Assembly: GCA_045531905.1 (NCBI GenBank)
Contig: JAZSEY010000021.1
Span: forward strand, 1 to 64,000
Direction of reading: 5' to 3'
Source: RGIG6919 sp045531905
GTDB taxonomy: Bacteria; Bacillota; Clostridia; Lachnospirales; Lachnospiraceae
Length of the DNA stretch: 64,000 nt
Numbering within the stretch: the stretch's first letter is position 1; each line of letters opens with the position of its first letter. Positions 16,408 through 25,748 of this stretch are shown one piece after another. Both the position numbers and the translations under genes were made by a program. The notes under the pieces were generated by a model, which ran no database searches, was not told the origin of the DNA, and was given only the letters and a program-made list of their open reading frames with translations.

Positions 16408-16435
16408 GAGTGCTTGCACTCTTCCGGGCTTTTTT
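16408..16435 (+). terminator. Right half of a terminator split by the IS3 insertion
   Basis: The left flank AAGTCCGGAGAG (14853-14864) and the right flank GAGTGCTTGCACTCTTCCGG...CTTTTTT combine, after removing the IS and one GAG, into a 14-bp stem with a CTTG loop and a T run. The IS entered next to the loop, so the terminator is now broken into two halves 1.5 kb apart. Confidence 0.85.
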
Positions 16436-16496
16436 GTTGTAGTAACATTTTGGAGATGATATAATTGTTTCAGCTTTGAAACGTGTGGAGGAAACT

Positions 16497-16964
16497 ATGG
16501 TATTCGAAAAGGCAACCAACAAAGATATCAATATGCTAACTGAATTGCGAATAGCATATCTGCAAGAAGATTTAGGGGAAATTACAGATGCAGATTTGGA
16601 ATTGATAAGTTCATCATTGCCAAGTTATTATGAAAAACACCTAAACAAAGATTTGATAGCTTATGTTGCAAGGGACGAGATAGATATTGTTTCATGTGCA
16701 TTTTTGTTGATAGTGGAAAAGCCTATGAGTCCGCCATTTATTACCGGGAAGACTGGAACTGTTTTAAATGTTTATACGAAGCCGGAGTATAGGAAGAAAG
16801 GTTGTGCAAAGAAACTAATGACTATGATGTTGGAAGACGCCAAAGCAGAAGGTGTGAACGTTATTGAATTAAAAGCAACAGAGGATGGATATTCTCTTTA
16901 TAAATCTGTTGGGTTTGATGAGACTGTTGCTAAGTATCATAATATGAAAATTGTGCTAAAATGA
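16497..16964 (+). CDS. GNAT-family N-acetyltransferase
   Basis: This 155-residue protein has the acetyl-CoA-binding loop in VLNVYTKPEYRKKGCAKKLMTMMLEDAKAEGV (RKKGCA, a variant of Q/RxxGxG/A) and the end motif GYSLYKSVGFDE. The substrate is unknown. ATG 16497 is preferred over the upstream start because GGAGGA lies 4 bp before it; a TATAAT box is at 16460. It is the first ordinary gene after the island. Confidence 0.85.
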   Translation: MVFEKATNKDINMLTELRIAYLQEDLGEITDADLELISSSLPSYYEKHLNKDLIAYVARDEIDIVSCAFLLIVEKPMSPPFITGKTGTVLNVYTKPEYRKKGCAKKLMTMMLEDAKAEGVNVIELKATEDGYSLYKSVGFDETVAKYHNMKIVLK

Positions 16965-16991
16965 TTAAGGGAATGAAAGGGTAAGAACCGA

Positions 16992-17753
16992 ATGGTAGGA
17001 GTGTATTTTAGCGGAACAGGCAATTCCCAATACGCAGTGGAATTCTTTTGCAATGAATATGATAAAGCGGCTAAAGCATTTTCTATAGAGGACGGTAACG
17101 TTATTGAGGCTGTGAGAAATGAGGAAATGCTTGTATTTGCATATCCTGTGCAATACAGTACCGTTCCGAAAATAATGCGTGATTTTATAATTGAGAATAA
17201 AGAGCTTTGGGGGAATAAGAAGGTTTTTGTTATCGCCACAATGGGATTGTTTAGTGGTGATGGAGCAGGAATTCTTGGGCGACTTTTACAGCAGTATGGA
17301 GCAGAAATAATAGGTGGATTGCATTTGAAAATGCCGGATAGTATAGGCGATGAAAAAGTGTTGAAGCGTCCATTGGAAAAGAACAAGGAGCTTGTGAAGA
17401 AAGCGGAGCAAAAGATTAGCAAGTCGGTTCAACTTTTGAAATCAGGGAAACCAACCCAGGAGGGAATTGGTGTATTATATCGCATGGCTGGCTTCTTTGG
17501 ACAAAGATTGTATTTTGGGCATAAGACAAAGAACTATTCTGATAAGCTTCGAGTGGATACGGATAAGTGCGCAGGATGTGGCGTGTGTGAAAAGTTATGT
17601 CCGATGAATAACATCAAGATTGTCGATAAGAAAGTGATACAAAATAACCAGTGTACTATGTGTTATAGGTGTATTAATAATTGCCCGAAGCAAGCTATGA
17701 CGTTGCTTGGGAAAAAGGTTGTGGAGCAGAGTGTGATAGAGAAGTATATTTGA
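16992..17753 (+). CDS. EFR1-type flavodoxin-ferredoxin fusion protein
   Basis: In this 253-residue protein the N-terminal part is a flavodoxin-like domain with the FMN phosphate loop YFSGTGNSQYAV. The C-terminal part has two 4Fe-4S clusters, CAGCGVCEKLCP and CTMCYRCINNCP. It is an electron-transfer protein of anaerobes with no assigned partner. It lies 27 bp after the GNAT gene on the same strand, so the two may be co-transcribed. Confidence 0.92.
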   Translation: MVGVYFSGTGNSQYAVEFFCNEYDKAAKAFSIEDGNVIEAVRNEEMLVFAYPVQYSTVPKIMRDFIIENKELWGNKKVFVIATMGLFSGDGAGILGRLLQQYGAEIIGGLHLKMPDSIGDEKVLKRPLEKNKELVKKAEQKISKSVQLLKSGKPTQEGIGVLYRMAGFFGQRLYFGHKTKNYSDKLRVDTDKCAGCGVCEKLCPMNNIKIVDKKVIQNNQCTMCYRCINNCPKQAMTLLGKKVVEQSVIEKYI

Positions 17754-17818
17754 TAGTTTGATATGAAGATATATTTTTTGCTTAGAAACACTTAATTGCA
17801 ATTTGATGGTGAAGATAT

Positions 17819-18406
17819 ATGGTAAGTAAATTAAGATATGGCAATACTAATACTTTTTTAATTCATGGGACAAATGGTAATGTATTGATTGATACCGATT
17901 ATGCAGGAACAATGCCGGCATTTTATGGAGCTATCAAAAAGCATAATATAAGACTAAGTGACATTTCTTATGTTTTAGCTACACATTATCATCCGGACCA
18001 CATTGGTTTAGTGAGTGAATTGATGAAGCAAGGTGTGAAGCTTCTTGTGGTTGATACACAGTGTTCACACATTCATTATTCCGATGAAATCTTTGGCAGA
18101 GATGAGCGATTAAAATGTGAGCCGATAAATGAAGAAGATGCAATCGTGATTAGCTGTAATGAGAGCAGAGGATTCCTGAAGGCAATCGGCATCGAGGGCG
18201 AAATCATATCTACAAACAGTCATAGTGAGGATAGCATATCGTTGGTATTGGACGATGGTGTATGTATTGTGGGGGATTTAGAACCGATTGAATATTTGGG
18301 GGCTTACGAGGAAAATGCCAGATTGGAAGCTGATTGGGAACTGGTGATGAGTTATCATCCTAAGTGCATTTATTATGCCCATGCAAATGAAAAAGTATTT
18401 GTGTAG
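17819..18406 (+). CDS. MBL-fold metallo-hydrolase
   Basis: This 195-residue, single-domain protein has the metal-binding signature THYHPDHIG (HxHxDH) at about residue 57, a later His (TNSHSEDS) and Asp (VGDLEP), and a final YYAHANE His. It is of glyoxalase-II-like type, substrate unknown. The ribosome binding site is weak. The start at ATG 17819 gives the usual MBL N-terminal strand (NTFLIHGTNGNVLIDTD). The 179 bp behind it contain no gene. Confidence 0.85.
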   Translation: MVSKLRYGNTNTFLIHGTNGNVLIDTDYAGTMPAFYGAIKKHNIRLSDISYVLATHYHPDHIGLVSELMKQGVKLLVVDTQCSHIHYSDEIFGRDERLKCEPINEEDAIVISCNESRGFLKAIGIEGEIISTNSHSEDSISLVLDDGVCIVGDLEPIEYLGAYEENARLEADWELVMSYHPKCIYYAHANEKVFV

Positions 18407-18585
18407 ATGCTGTGAATGAAACTGTCAATCATTTGATGTTAATGATTGGCATTGATAATTTTAGAAAATGCTACTATACCTACCCATTTTTGCCCATAAG
18501 TGTGGGGACTTTTTATTAGTCATAAGCTATAATGTCCTCAAGTGTGGTCAAAAAACATGAATATATGTAACAGGAGGTATAAAGT

Positions 18586-18831
18586 ATGAAAAGGAAAACA
18601 ACACGAAAAATACATCATTGGTTATCAATTGTGATGACGCTGGCTCTTATGTTTTCTATGGTTCCGGTGATGCCGGGAAAGATGAAGGTATACGCAGCAG
18701 AGGCAACAGCGCTTTATATCAAGGATGTACCAGGTGGTGGTTCTCAATTAGTTCAAGAGGATACTACCGATTTACAAGGCGGTTGGAGTTGGGATACAGA
18801 AACGTCAACTTTAACATTGAATGAATTGTAG
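18586..18831 (+). pseudogene. 5' fragment of a secreted surface protein
   Basis: The 81 residues have a classical signal peptide (MKRKTTRKIHHWLSIVMTLALMFSMVPVMPG...VYAAE) and the start of a mature region (ALYIKDVPGG..., WSWDTETSTLTLNE) of a kind found at the front of large exported repeat proteins in Clostridia. It then stops at TAG TAG. The AGGAGG site is good, so a short peptide may still be made, but the bulk of the protein is missing. Confidence 0.65.
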
Positions 18832-18910
18832 TAGATGTTTATAAATGGTATAATTATTCTGTTAGTGTTGAATGAAACGTATATCGGAATTGTTATAGAG
18901 GAGAGTTTTA

Positions 18911-21565
18911 ATGGGACAATTGATTAATGCCAGTTTACTAATACTAGGCACTATCGCAATTTTATCAGGTTATTCTTTCTATGTGAAAGAAAAAAAGGCA
19001 GGTATCATTCGTAGTTATCTTTTGATATCTGGATTTTTTGCGGCCTTGTGGTGCTATGGTTTTGGCTTGATGGGTATGTATTCTGACATGAACAGCATTT
19101 TTTGGACCCGTGCTTTAGGTTTGGTTGCGATTGTGGGATATCTGCTTTGTTTAATGATTCTGATTGCGAAGTTGATTCATTTCAAAAAGTTATATATACG
19201 AATTTTTGTTGGTGTATATCTGATACTGGCATTTTGGGATGTAGTGCTGTTTTCTTCCCTGGATTGTCATCATTTCGTGCAGATTGATGGTCGTACGTCC
19301 TTTACGACGGAGACTTCTTTTGCAAGCACTTATCATAAAGTCTTTTTAGCAGTTGCGATATTAATGTTATTCCTAGTTGGGTTTACGTGGTTGTTTAGCC
19401 GTAAGACTACTCAGAACCGAAAACTGGTGCTTGTGATGGTGTGTGCACATCTATGTCTGTTAGTTTCTATGATCCCAGATACGATTTTAACGGTGTTTGG
19501 AATTCCTTATTTTCCATCAACCTGTTATGGCGTAATGGTTTCATATCTGATTACCTGGTACAACTGTGTACATAACAACGCCCTTACAATCACCTTACAA
19601 AATATCAGTGATTACGTTTATCAAGGAACGAACGTGAACATTTTGGTGTTCGACATGGCAAAGAGATACTACATAGGTAATGAATCTGCCAATCAGTTCT
19701 TTGCCATTGCAGAAAATGCAGATATCGGATTGGCTGACTTGTTTGATATTTCAGTAGAACAGGCGGAACAATGCTTAGACGATGTGCTTGCGGGGAAAAT
19801 GGATGAAATCAAACTGCGCACAATTAAGGATAACAAGAGTTGTGCACTTCAGTTTACGGTAGGTCGGGATAAAAAGAATACAGCATTTTGTATTGTAGTT
19901 TTCGTGTATGATTTAACAAAAGAAGAGGAAATGTTGGGGAATCTTCAAAAGGCAAATGAAGCAAAAAATGATTTTTTATCTAACATGTCGCATGAAATCA
20001 GAACGCCGATTAACGCAATTATTGGTATGAACGAAATGGTGTTGAGAGAGTCGGAGGATGAGAATGTGATTGAATATTCTCATGCCATTCGTTCTGCTTC
20101 TCAGTCTCTTTTAACCATTATAAATGATGTATTAGATATTTCTAAGATTGAATCGGGAAAGATGGAAATCGTAGAGACCAAATATGAATTGTCCTCTTTG
20201 GTTGTGGATTGTTATAACATGATTATTGAGAAGGTAAAGGAAAAAGGATTGTCGCTCCATATCGAGTGTGACGAAAACAATCCGAATTTGCTTTATGGAG
20301 ATGTATCTCATATTAGACAAGTTGTTTTAAATTTGCTTACTAATGCTGCGAAGTATACGAATGAAGGAAATATCTATTTTCGCATATTGGGAGAACAACA
20401 GAAGGAGCAGTGGTTCCTTAAAATTGTTGTAGAGGATACCGGAATTGGTATTGCGAAAGAAAATTTGGACAGACTATATGAGAAATTTGAGAGATTTGAT
20501 TTACAGAACAATCGCAATGTAGAAGGTACCGGTTTGGGATTGAATATTGTAAAAAGTTTCGTGGATTTGATGAATGGTGATATATCAGTTGAAAGTGAAT
20601 ATGGAAAAGGTTCTACATTTACAATATGTATTCCACAACATGTCTTAGATTCTACCGCTGTGGGTAAAATTGATATTGGTTCTGCACCTACAAGCAAAAA
20701 TACCTACAAGCAAAACTTTGATTTTACTGCACCACAGGCAAAGATTCTGGTGGTAGATGATGTTTCAGCTAATTTGAATGTATTTGTTAATTTGATTAAG
20801 GGGTACAAAATGCAGGTGGATACTGCGCAAAGCGGAGAAGAATGTTTGGAACTTACCGAGAAGAAACGATATGATATTATTTTTATGGTCCACATGATGC
20901 CGGAAATGGATGGTATCGAAACACTTGGTAAGTTGAAGGAAAATCCAAAGAACTTAAATCAAAATACGACAGTAATCATGCTGACTGCAAATGCACTGAT
21001 TGGTATGAAGGAAATGTATCTGAAAAAGGGATTTACCGATTATCTGTCTAAGCCTATTGTGTCTGAAAAACTGGACAAGCTGATAAAGGAGTATTTACCT
21101 GAAAGTAAGAGAATTATTGCATCTGATGATGAGAAAGTGCAAGTCACAGAGTCTTCAGATATCCTTGCAGTATCACAAGAGACCGATGATAACACATATG
21201 AAAACGCAAAAACTCCTTTGCAAAAACTGAAAGTGTTCATACCAGATGTGAATTTGGAAAAGGGACTCCTTTATTGTGCAAACAGTGAAGAAGTATATAT
21301 GGAATTTATGAAGGATTATGCTGAAAATGGAAGATATGAGCGAATTGCAACGGCTTATGAACATACAGATTGGCACCAGTATGCAATAGAGGTTCATACC
21401 TTAAAGAGTTCATCCAGAACCTTAGGATTTGATGAATTGGCGGAATATGCAGAGCGTTTACAGTTTGCGACTGATCAAAATGCAGTGGATGATATTCATG
21501 ATATGCACGAAGATATGATGAAACTATATCAGGATATATTGAATAAATTGGAACAGGTTGTTTGA
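18911..21565 (+). CDS. Hybrid histidine kinase with 7TM sensor, pseudo-receiver and Hpt domain
   Basis: This protein has 884 residues. About seven hydrophobic helices fill residues 1-215 (7TM sensor). A PAS-like linker follows, then HisKA with SHEIRTPINAI (phospho-accepting His) and HATPase with NLLTNAAKYTNEG, DTGIGI and GTGLGL. A receiver begins at KILVVDDVSANLNVF. A C-terminal Hpt domain contains EVHTLKSSSRTLGF with its His. In the receiver the expected Asp of the FMDxxMPEMDG motif is Val660 (codon GTC at 20888-20890), while the acidic pair (DD) and the LSKP Lys remain. It therefore cannot accept phosphate in the usual way. No response regulator gene is adjacent. Confidence 0.92.
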   Translation: MGQLINASLLILGTIAILSGYSFYVKEKKAGIIRSYLLISGFFAALWCYGFGLMGMYSDMNSIFWTRALGLVAIVGYLLCLMILIAKLIHFKKLYIRIFVGVYLILAFWDVVLFSSLDCHHFVQIDGRTSFTTETSFASTYHKVFLAVAILMLFLVGFTWLFSRKTTQNRKLVLVMVCAHLCLLVSMIPDTILTVFGIPYFPSTCYGVMVSYLITWYNCVHNNALTITLQNISDYVYQGTNVNILVFDMAKRYYIGNESANQFFAIAENADIGLADLFDISVEQAEQCLDDVLAGKMDEIKLRTIKDNKSCALQFTVGRDKKNTAFCIVVFVYDLTKEEEMLGNLQKANEAKNDFLSNMSHEIRTPINAIIGMNEMVLRESEDENVIEYSHAIRSASQSLLTIINDVLDISKIESGKMEIVETKYELSSLVVDCYNMIIEKVKEKGLSLHIECDENNPNLLYGDVSHIRQVVLNLLTNAAKYTNEGNIYFRILGEQQKEQWFLKIVVEDTGIGIAKENLDRLYEKFERFDLQNNRNVEGTGLGLNIVKSFVDLMNGDISVESEYGKGSTFTICIPQHVLDSTAVGKIDIGSAPTSKNTYKQNFDFTAPQAKILVVDDVSANLNVFVNLIKGYKMQVDTAQSGEECLELTEKKRYDIIFMVHMMPEMDGIETLGKLKENPKNLNQNTTVIMLTANALIGMKEMYLKKGFTDYLSKPIVSEKLDKLIKEYLPESKRIIASDDEKVQVTESSDILAVSQETDDNTYENAKTPLQKLKVFIPDVNLEKGLLYCANSEEVYMEFMKDYAENGRYERIATAYEHTDWHQYAIEVHTLKSSSRTLGFDELAEYAERLQFATDQNAVDDIHDMHEDMMKLYQDILNKLEQVV

Positions 21566-21608
21566 ATTAAAAATGGAGGAAACTATAGATTTATAAGGAG
21601 AAGTGTGA

Positions 21609-22916
21609 ATGCAAGACAAATCGGATATCTTTTATGGAGAAATTAAAAAGCATAGTATTAGGTTCCTGGGCTTTTTGAAGTGGGTTTTGATTTCTGGCAT
21701 TATCGGTGTGGCTATGGGCTTGGTTGGTACTGCATTTTATCATGGGTTGCATTGGGTTACAGATTTTCGAAATGCGAATCCCTTGATTGTTTTAGGATTG
21801 CCCCTTGGCGGTTTGGCTATTGTGTATTTTTATCGTGCAGCGGGTAGAGCGGATGACCATGGTACCAACAGTGTCATTGCAGCAGTGCGTTCCGAGGAAA
21901 AACTGAGATTTAGAACAGCACCGTTGATTTTTGTCAGTAGTTTAATTACGCATTTGTTTGGTGGTTCTGCAGGCAGAGAAGGAGCAGCCCTGCAAATGGG
22001 TGGAAGTGTGGGTAATGGTATCGGCAAGTTATTCCGCTTAAATGAAAAGGACATGCATGTGGCGGTGATGTGTGGAATGAGTGCTTGTTTTGCTGCACTA
22101 TTCGGCACACCGATTGCAGCTACGTTCTTTTCTATGGAAGTAGTCAGCGTAGGCATCATGTATTATTCAGCATTGGTTCCTTGTGTTGTTTCCAGTTTGA
22201 TAGCCATAGAAATTGCACAGTTTTTTGGAGTAGGAAGTGAAACCATGACCATTGCCTTTGTGCCGGAATTTACGCTGGCAAGAGCGGGTGGCATTATATT
22301 GGTATCGATTCTCTGTGCGGCACTTAGTATTCTGTTTTGTATTGCTATGCACACCGCGTCAAAATATACAAAAAGGTGGATACCAAATGCATATTTGAGA
22401 ATATTTGTGTTTGGTATTGTGATTGCAGTGATACAATTGCTAACTGGTTCTACAGACTATATGGGAGCTGGCATGGAGGTCATTGAACGTGCCGTACATG
22501 GTGAAGTCAATGGAGAGGCGTTTATTTTAAAGATATTACTGACTGCCATTACGCTGGGAGTTGGTTTTAAAGGTGGAGAAATCGTACCTTCTTTCTTTGT
22601 TGGAGCTACATTTGGTTGTTTGCTTGGTCATCTGTTTGGTATTTCACCATCCCTGTGTGCGGCAGTTGGTATGATTGCTATTTTTTGTGGTGTTACCAAC
22701 AGTCCAATCACATCCGTTTTACTCGGCTTTGAAATCTTTGGTATGGAAGGAATCAACTATATATTGATTGGTGTTGCTGTTAGTTATATGCTGTCTGGCT
22801 ACTATAGCCTATATAATTCTCAGAAAATTATGTATTCTAAATTTGATGCAGCCTACAGAGGAAATATTTGGAAGGATGGTAAAATTATGATGGATAACGA
22901 AAACGTGCATAAATAA
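21609..22916 (+). CDS. CLC-family chloride channel or antiporter
   Basis: This 435-residue integral membrane protein with about 10 hydrophobic segments carries the CLC signature GSAGREGAALQMGGSVG (gating Glu present) and the later GGEIVPSFFVGATFG selectivity segment. Whether it is a chloride channel, a chloride/proton exchanger or a fluoride exporter cannot be decided from sequence alone. It follows the kinase gene by 43 bp on the same strand with its own ribosome binding site (AAGGAG). Confidence 0.9.
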   Translation: MQDKSDIFYGEIKKHSIRFLGFLKWVLISGIIGVAMGLVGTAFYHGLHWVTDFRNANPLIVLGLPLGGLAIVYFYRAAGRADDHGTNSVIAAVRSEEKLRFRTAPLIFVSSLITHLFGGSAGREGAALQMGGSVGNGIGKLFRLNEKDMHVAVMCGMSACFAALFGTPIAATFFSMEVVSVGIMYYSALVPCVVSSLIAIEIAQFFGVGSETMTIAFVPEFTLARAGGIILVSILCAALSILFCIAMHTASKYTKRWIPNAYLRIFVFGIVIAVIQLLTGSTDYMGAGMEVIERAVHGEVNGEAFILKILLTAITLGVGFKGGEIVPSFFVGATFGCLLGHLFGISPSLCAAVGMIAIFCGVTNSPITSVLLGFEIFGMEGINYILIGVAVSYMLSGYYSLYNSQKIMYSKFDAAYRGNIWKDGKIMMDNENVHK

Positions 22917-22935
22917 TGAAGAAGGGGGGATGTGC

Positions 22936-24336
22936 ATGAGAAAGTATTTGAAACAAATAATCTGGTGTGTGACATTGTTTTTAATGATAGGCGTTACTTT
23001 GCAAATGGCTGATAAAAAAGCATTTGCTACGTCTGGTGATTGGTATTTGGAATATAACTATACGTTGGTGCCAGCGAGTGCCGACAATGTTGAAAATTAT
23101 ATTCTAATTCAGGAGTATACAGGAACGGCAAAGTCCCTTTATATACCGGCAACTGCCGTGATTGAAGGTGTGACATATCGCACGAAACTTTTGGAGAACA
23201 ACAAAAGTATTTGGGACGGAACAAAGGATACATTAGAAAAATTGACTTTTGAGGATGGTATCCTTGCAGAGGGTGGTTTCCTGTTTTGCAAATTGAAAAA
23301 ACTAAAGTCTGTGAATGTTGAGGCATTAGATATGTCCCAGGCTACATCGACTGCGTGGATGTTTAGTCAATGTAAAAGTCTTACGAAACTAAATGTGTCG
23401 GATTGGGACATTTCAAATGTAACAAATATGTTCAATATGTTTGGAGGTTGTGAGAAATTATCCAGTCTGGATGTCAGTAAATGGAATACCTCCAAGGTGA
23501 CAGTGATGACTTCTGTGTTTGACCACTGTCAGTGCTTATACAAGATTGATGTGGAAGATTGGGATGTGTCGAACGTAACCATGATGGAGTCCATGTTCTA
23601 CAAATGTGAAAAGTTGGATTCCTTGGATTTGCACAAATGGGACACCTCAAAGGTGACAACCATGTGGGAAATGTTTGGTAGATGTTATAGTTTAAGGTCT
23701 ATCAACGTAAAAGGCTGGAATACGTCACAGGTTACTTCCATGGCAGGATTGTTTTGTTGTAATTACAGTCTGACATCTTTGGATTTAAGTAGTTTTGATA
23801 TGTCCAAGGTGGTTATAGGACAATATGACGATGGACTTTTTACCAGATGTGCCAGTTTGAAGACGATTAAGACACCGAAGAACGCGCCACAGAAATTAAC
23901 GATTGACTCTGGTCTTACATATGTGAAAAAGACAAATGGCAAACTGGGAAAAAAGACCTATAAATACATTCCGAAAACAAAGAAAAGTATTACCATGGTT
24001 TGCACGCAGTCAAGAAGCAAGAGTACGAAAATTACCAGTATAACCACTTCTGGTAATAAGATAAAACTGAAATGGAAAAAAGTGAGTGCTCCGATGTTTA
24101 AACCGGTGCAGTATGAGGTGCAATGTTCTACTAAGAAGAATTTTTCAGATGCAGTGGGTAAAATGACTAATACCACTGATTCTACTTATAGTGTGCAGGA
24201 TAATGTTACTGATAAGACTAGTACGACCATTAAGGGACTGACCAAAGGAAAGACCTATTATGTTCGTATTCGTGTGTATACCTATGGAACAACCTTGTCT
24301 AAATGGAGTGCGGTGAAGAAAATAAAAGTAAAGTAG
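22936..24336 (+). CDS. BspA-like leucine-rich-repeat surface protein with a fibronectin type III domain
   Basis: This 466-residue exported protein starts with a signal peptide (MRKYLKQIIWCVTLFLMIGVTLQM, cleavage near KAFAT). The middle holds BspA/DUF285-type repeats of about 24 residues (LDVSKWNTSKVTVMTSVFDHC, VEDWDVSNVTMMESMFYKC, LHKWDTSKVTTMWEMFGRC). The C-terminus is an FnIII-like domain (ITTSGNKIKLKWKKV...YEVQCS...YYVRIRVYT). No sortase motif is seen. I chose ATG 22936 for its distance of 7 bp to the GAAGGGGG site. Its role is likely adhesion or surface binding. Confidence 0.87.
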   Translation: MRKYLKQIIWCVTLFLMIGVTLQMADKKAFATSGDWYLEYNYTLVPASADNVENYILIQEYTGTAKSLYIPATAVIEGVTYRTKLLENNKSIWDGTKDTLEKLTFEDGILAEGGFLFCKLKKLKSVNVEALDMSQATSTAWMFSQCKSLTKLNVSDWDISNVTNMFNMFGGCEKLSSLDVSKWNTSKVTVMTSVFDHCQCLYKIDVEDWDVSNVTMMESMFYKCEKLDSLDLHKWDTSKVTTMWEMFGRCYSLRSINVKGWNTSQVTSMAGLFCCNYSLTSLDLSSFDMSKVVIGQYDDGLFTRCASLKTIKTPKNAPQKLTIDSGLTYVKKTNGKLGKKTYKYIPKTKKSITMVCTQSRSKSTKITSITTSGNKIKLKWKKVSAPMFKPVQYEVQCSTKKNFSDAVGKMTNTTDSTYSVQDNVTDKTSTTIKGLTKGKTYYVRIRVYTYGTTLSKWSAVKKIKVK

Positions 24337-24374
24337 GATGCGATGTTATTCTGTTACGAAGGAGTGTGTGTTTG

Positions 24375-24977
24375 ATGAATCAGGATTATACTTTGTTTTT
24401 TGTGATTGGGTTAATGCTATGTGTAATAGCCATTCCATCGATTATTATTTTAGTGGTACATAAAGCGGATTTGAATAAAACAAAGGATATGATTTATAAA
24501 TTTCCTACGGATGTTCAACATAAATTGCAGAATGCTGTATATAGGCAAGAGGTAGTAGGAAAAAGGAGATGGCAACAAGCATTTAAGAGCCTTGGGTATG
24601 GATTGTTGATTTATGTCGTCATTTTGCTTGCTAGTATTTTTAAATTGTTTAGTGAGGGTATTTGTGTGGACTGGAAGACGTTTTTGATAGCGACTTCGAT
24701 TATTTTTGTTTTCATTGTAGTATTTATACTGCGTGATTTTCTTAGGGTGGCACCATGGAGAAAGGTTTGCGAAATTAGCGCCATAATTTATAACACCACG
24801 CCATACAATAAAGGTCAATATAATGTAATCTATTATGATTATATTAAAGGGGATTATGCGGTAGATACATTAGCTGGTTCTGCGGTGAAAAAATCAAAGA
24901 TGGGACCGAATGGCACTAGTCTTCGTGTGTTAGTTGTGGAGAGAGCTAATAGCATTAAAGTGATTGGAGTATCATAA
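24375..24977 (+). CDS. Membrane protein of unknown function
   Basis: This is a roughly 201-residue protein with one N-terminal membrane helix (FFVIGLMLCVIAIPSIIILVVH) and two more around residues 75-125 (YGLLIYVVILLASIFKLF, FLIATSIIFVFIVVFIL). A soluble C-terminal domain of about 70 residues follows. The start was set at ATG 24375, behind GGAG 10 bp upstream; TTG 24372 is also possible. The gene is joined without a gap to the following lipoprotein gene, so the two probably act together. No family is recognised. Confidence 0.65.
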   Translation: MNQDYTLFFVIGLMLCVIAIPSIIILVVHKADLNKTKDMIYKFPTDVQHKLQNAVYRQEVVGKRRWQQAFKSLGYGLLIYVVILLASIFKLFSEGICVDWKTFLIATSIIFVFIVVFILRDFLRVAPWRKVCEISAIIYNTTPYNKGQYNVIYYDYIKGDYAVDTLAGSAVKKSKMGPNGTSLRVLVVERANSIKVIGVS

Positions 24978-25664
24978 ATGAAAAGAAAACAATTGTGTGC
25001 ATTTACGAGTTTGTTTTTGGCAGGTATCCTTTGTACCGGTTGTTTCGGGAAGTCGAGAAGCGATAAAGATGCTATGAAATTCGTAGAAGAAAAATACAAT
25101 ATTGATGTTGAGTACCATGGTTCAGATGAATATACATGGTGCTATACGAAGGAAATGGAACAGGAAGGCTTATTTATCAAGGTAGCCTGGGACCCGGAGA
25201 CGAAGACCTATGGCGACACGTATTTTCATTATATGGTTCGTGAGGATGAAGAGGCATACGTGAAGGATGTGTGTCAGGAAGTATTTCCAGAGGTTAAGGT
25301 GTACAATACATACTACAATGAATGGCTACCTGATGAATATGATGGAAATGCTACGTTTGAGGATGTCTTAAATGGCTATGACAAATACACCTTAGAAGTT
25401 GCGGTTTATATCTGTTATCAGGATGGATGGACGACAGAGGACATAGAAAGTCGGATAGCAGAGGTTGAGAAAGAACTGCAAAGTCGGGAGCATGATTATT
25501 GGTTGACTTTTATTGTGCTAAATGATGACTTGTATTCCTCCATGACGAGAAGTGATATAGATGCATATTGGGATCTGTTATTAGACCCTGATGGCTATGG
25601 AGTGGATTATGAACATATTTATTATGAGGACTCCAGACAGTATTATCGTGATTTTAAAGAATAG
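24978..25664 (+). CDS. Putative lipoprotein
   Basis: This 228-residue protein has a lipoprotein signal peptide (MKRKQLCAFTSLFLAGILCTGC) whose final LCTGC acts as the lipobox. The mature part is acidic and rich in Tyr and Asp (EYHGSDEYTWCYTKEMEQ), with no known domain. It starts at the base directly after the stop of the preceding membrane protein gene. The pair probably forms a small membrane module. Confidence 0.75.
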   Translation: MKRKQLCAFTSLFLAGILCTGCFGKSRSDKDAMKFVEEKYNIDVEYHGSDEYTWCYTKEMEQEGLFIKVAWDPETKTYGDTYFHYMVREDEEAYVKDVCQEVFPEVKVYNTYYNEWLPDEYDGNATFEDVLNGYDKYTLEVAVYICYQDGWTTEDIESRIAEVEKELQSREHDYWLTFIVLNDDLYSSMTRSDIDAYWDLLLDPDGYGVDYEHIYYEDSRQYYRDFKE

Positions 25665-25748
25665 TTGTAAAATGGACTATTCATAAGCATATGCTACATG
25701 GTATAATTGACACATGTTGAATATTGACTTGCGAATTCGGAGGGGAGA

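Noticed and set aside
18407..18585. Possible riboswitch or terminator (CCCATAAGTGTGGGG followed by T's)
   Set aside because: The stem is too short and no conserved riboswitch pattern is seen.
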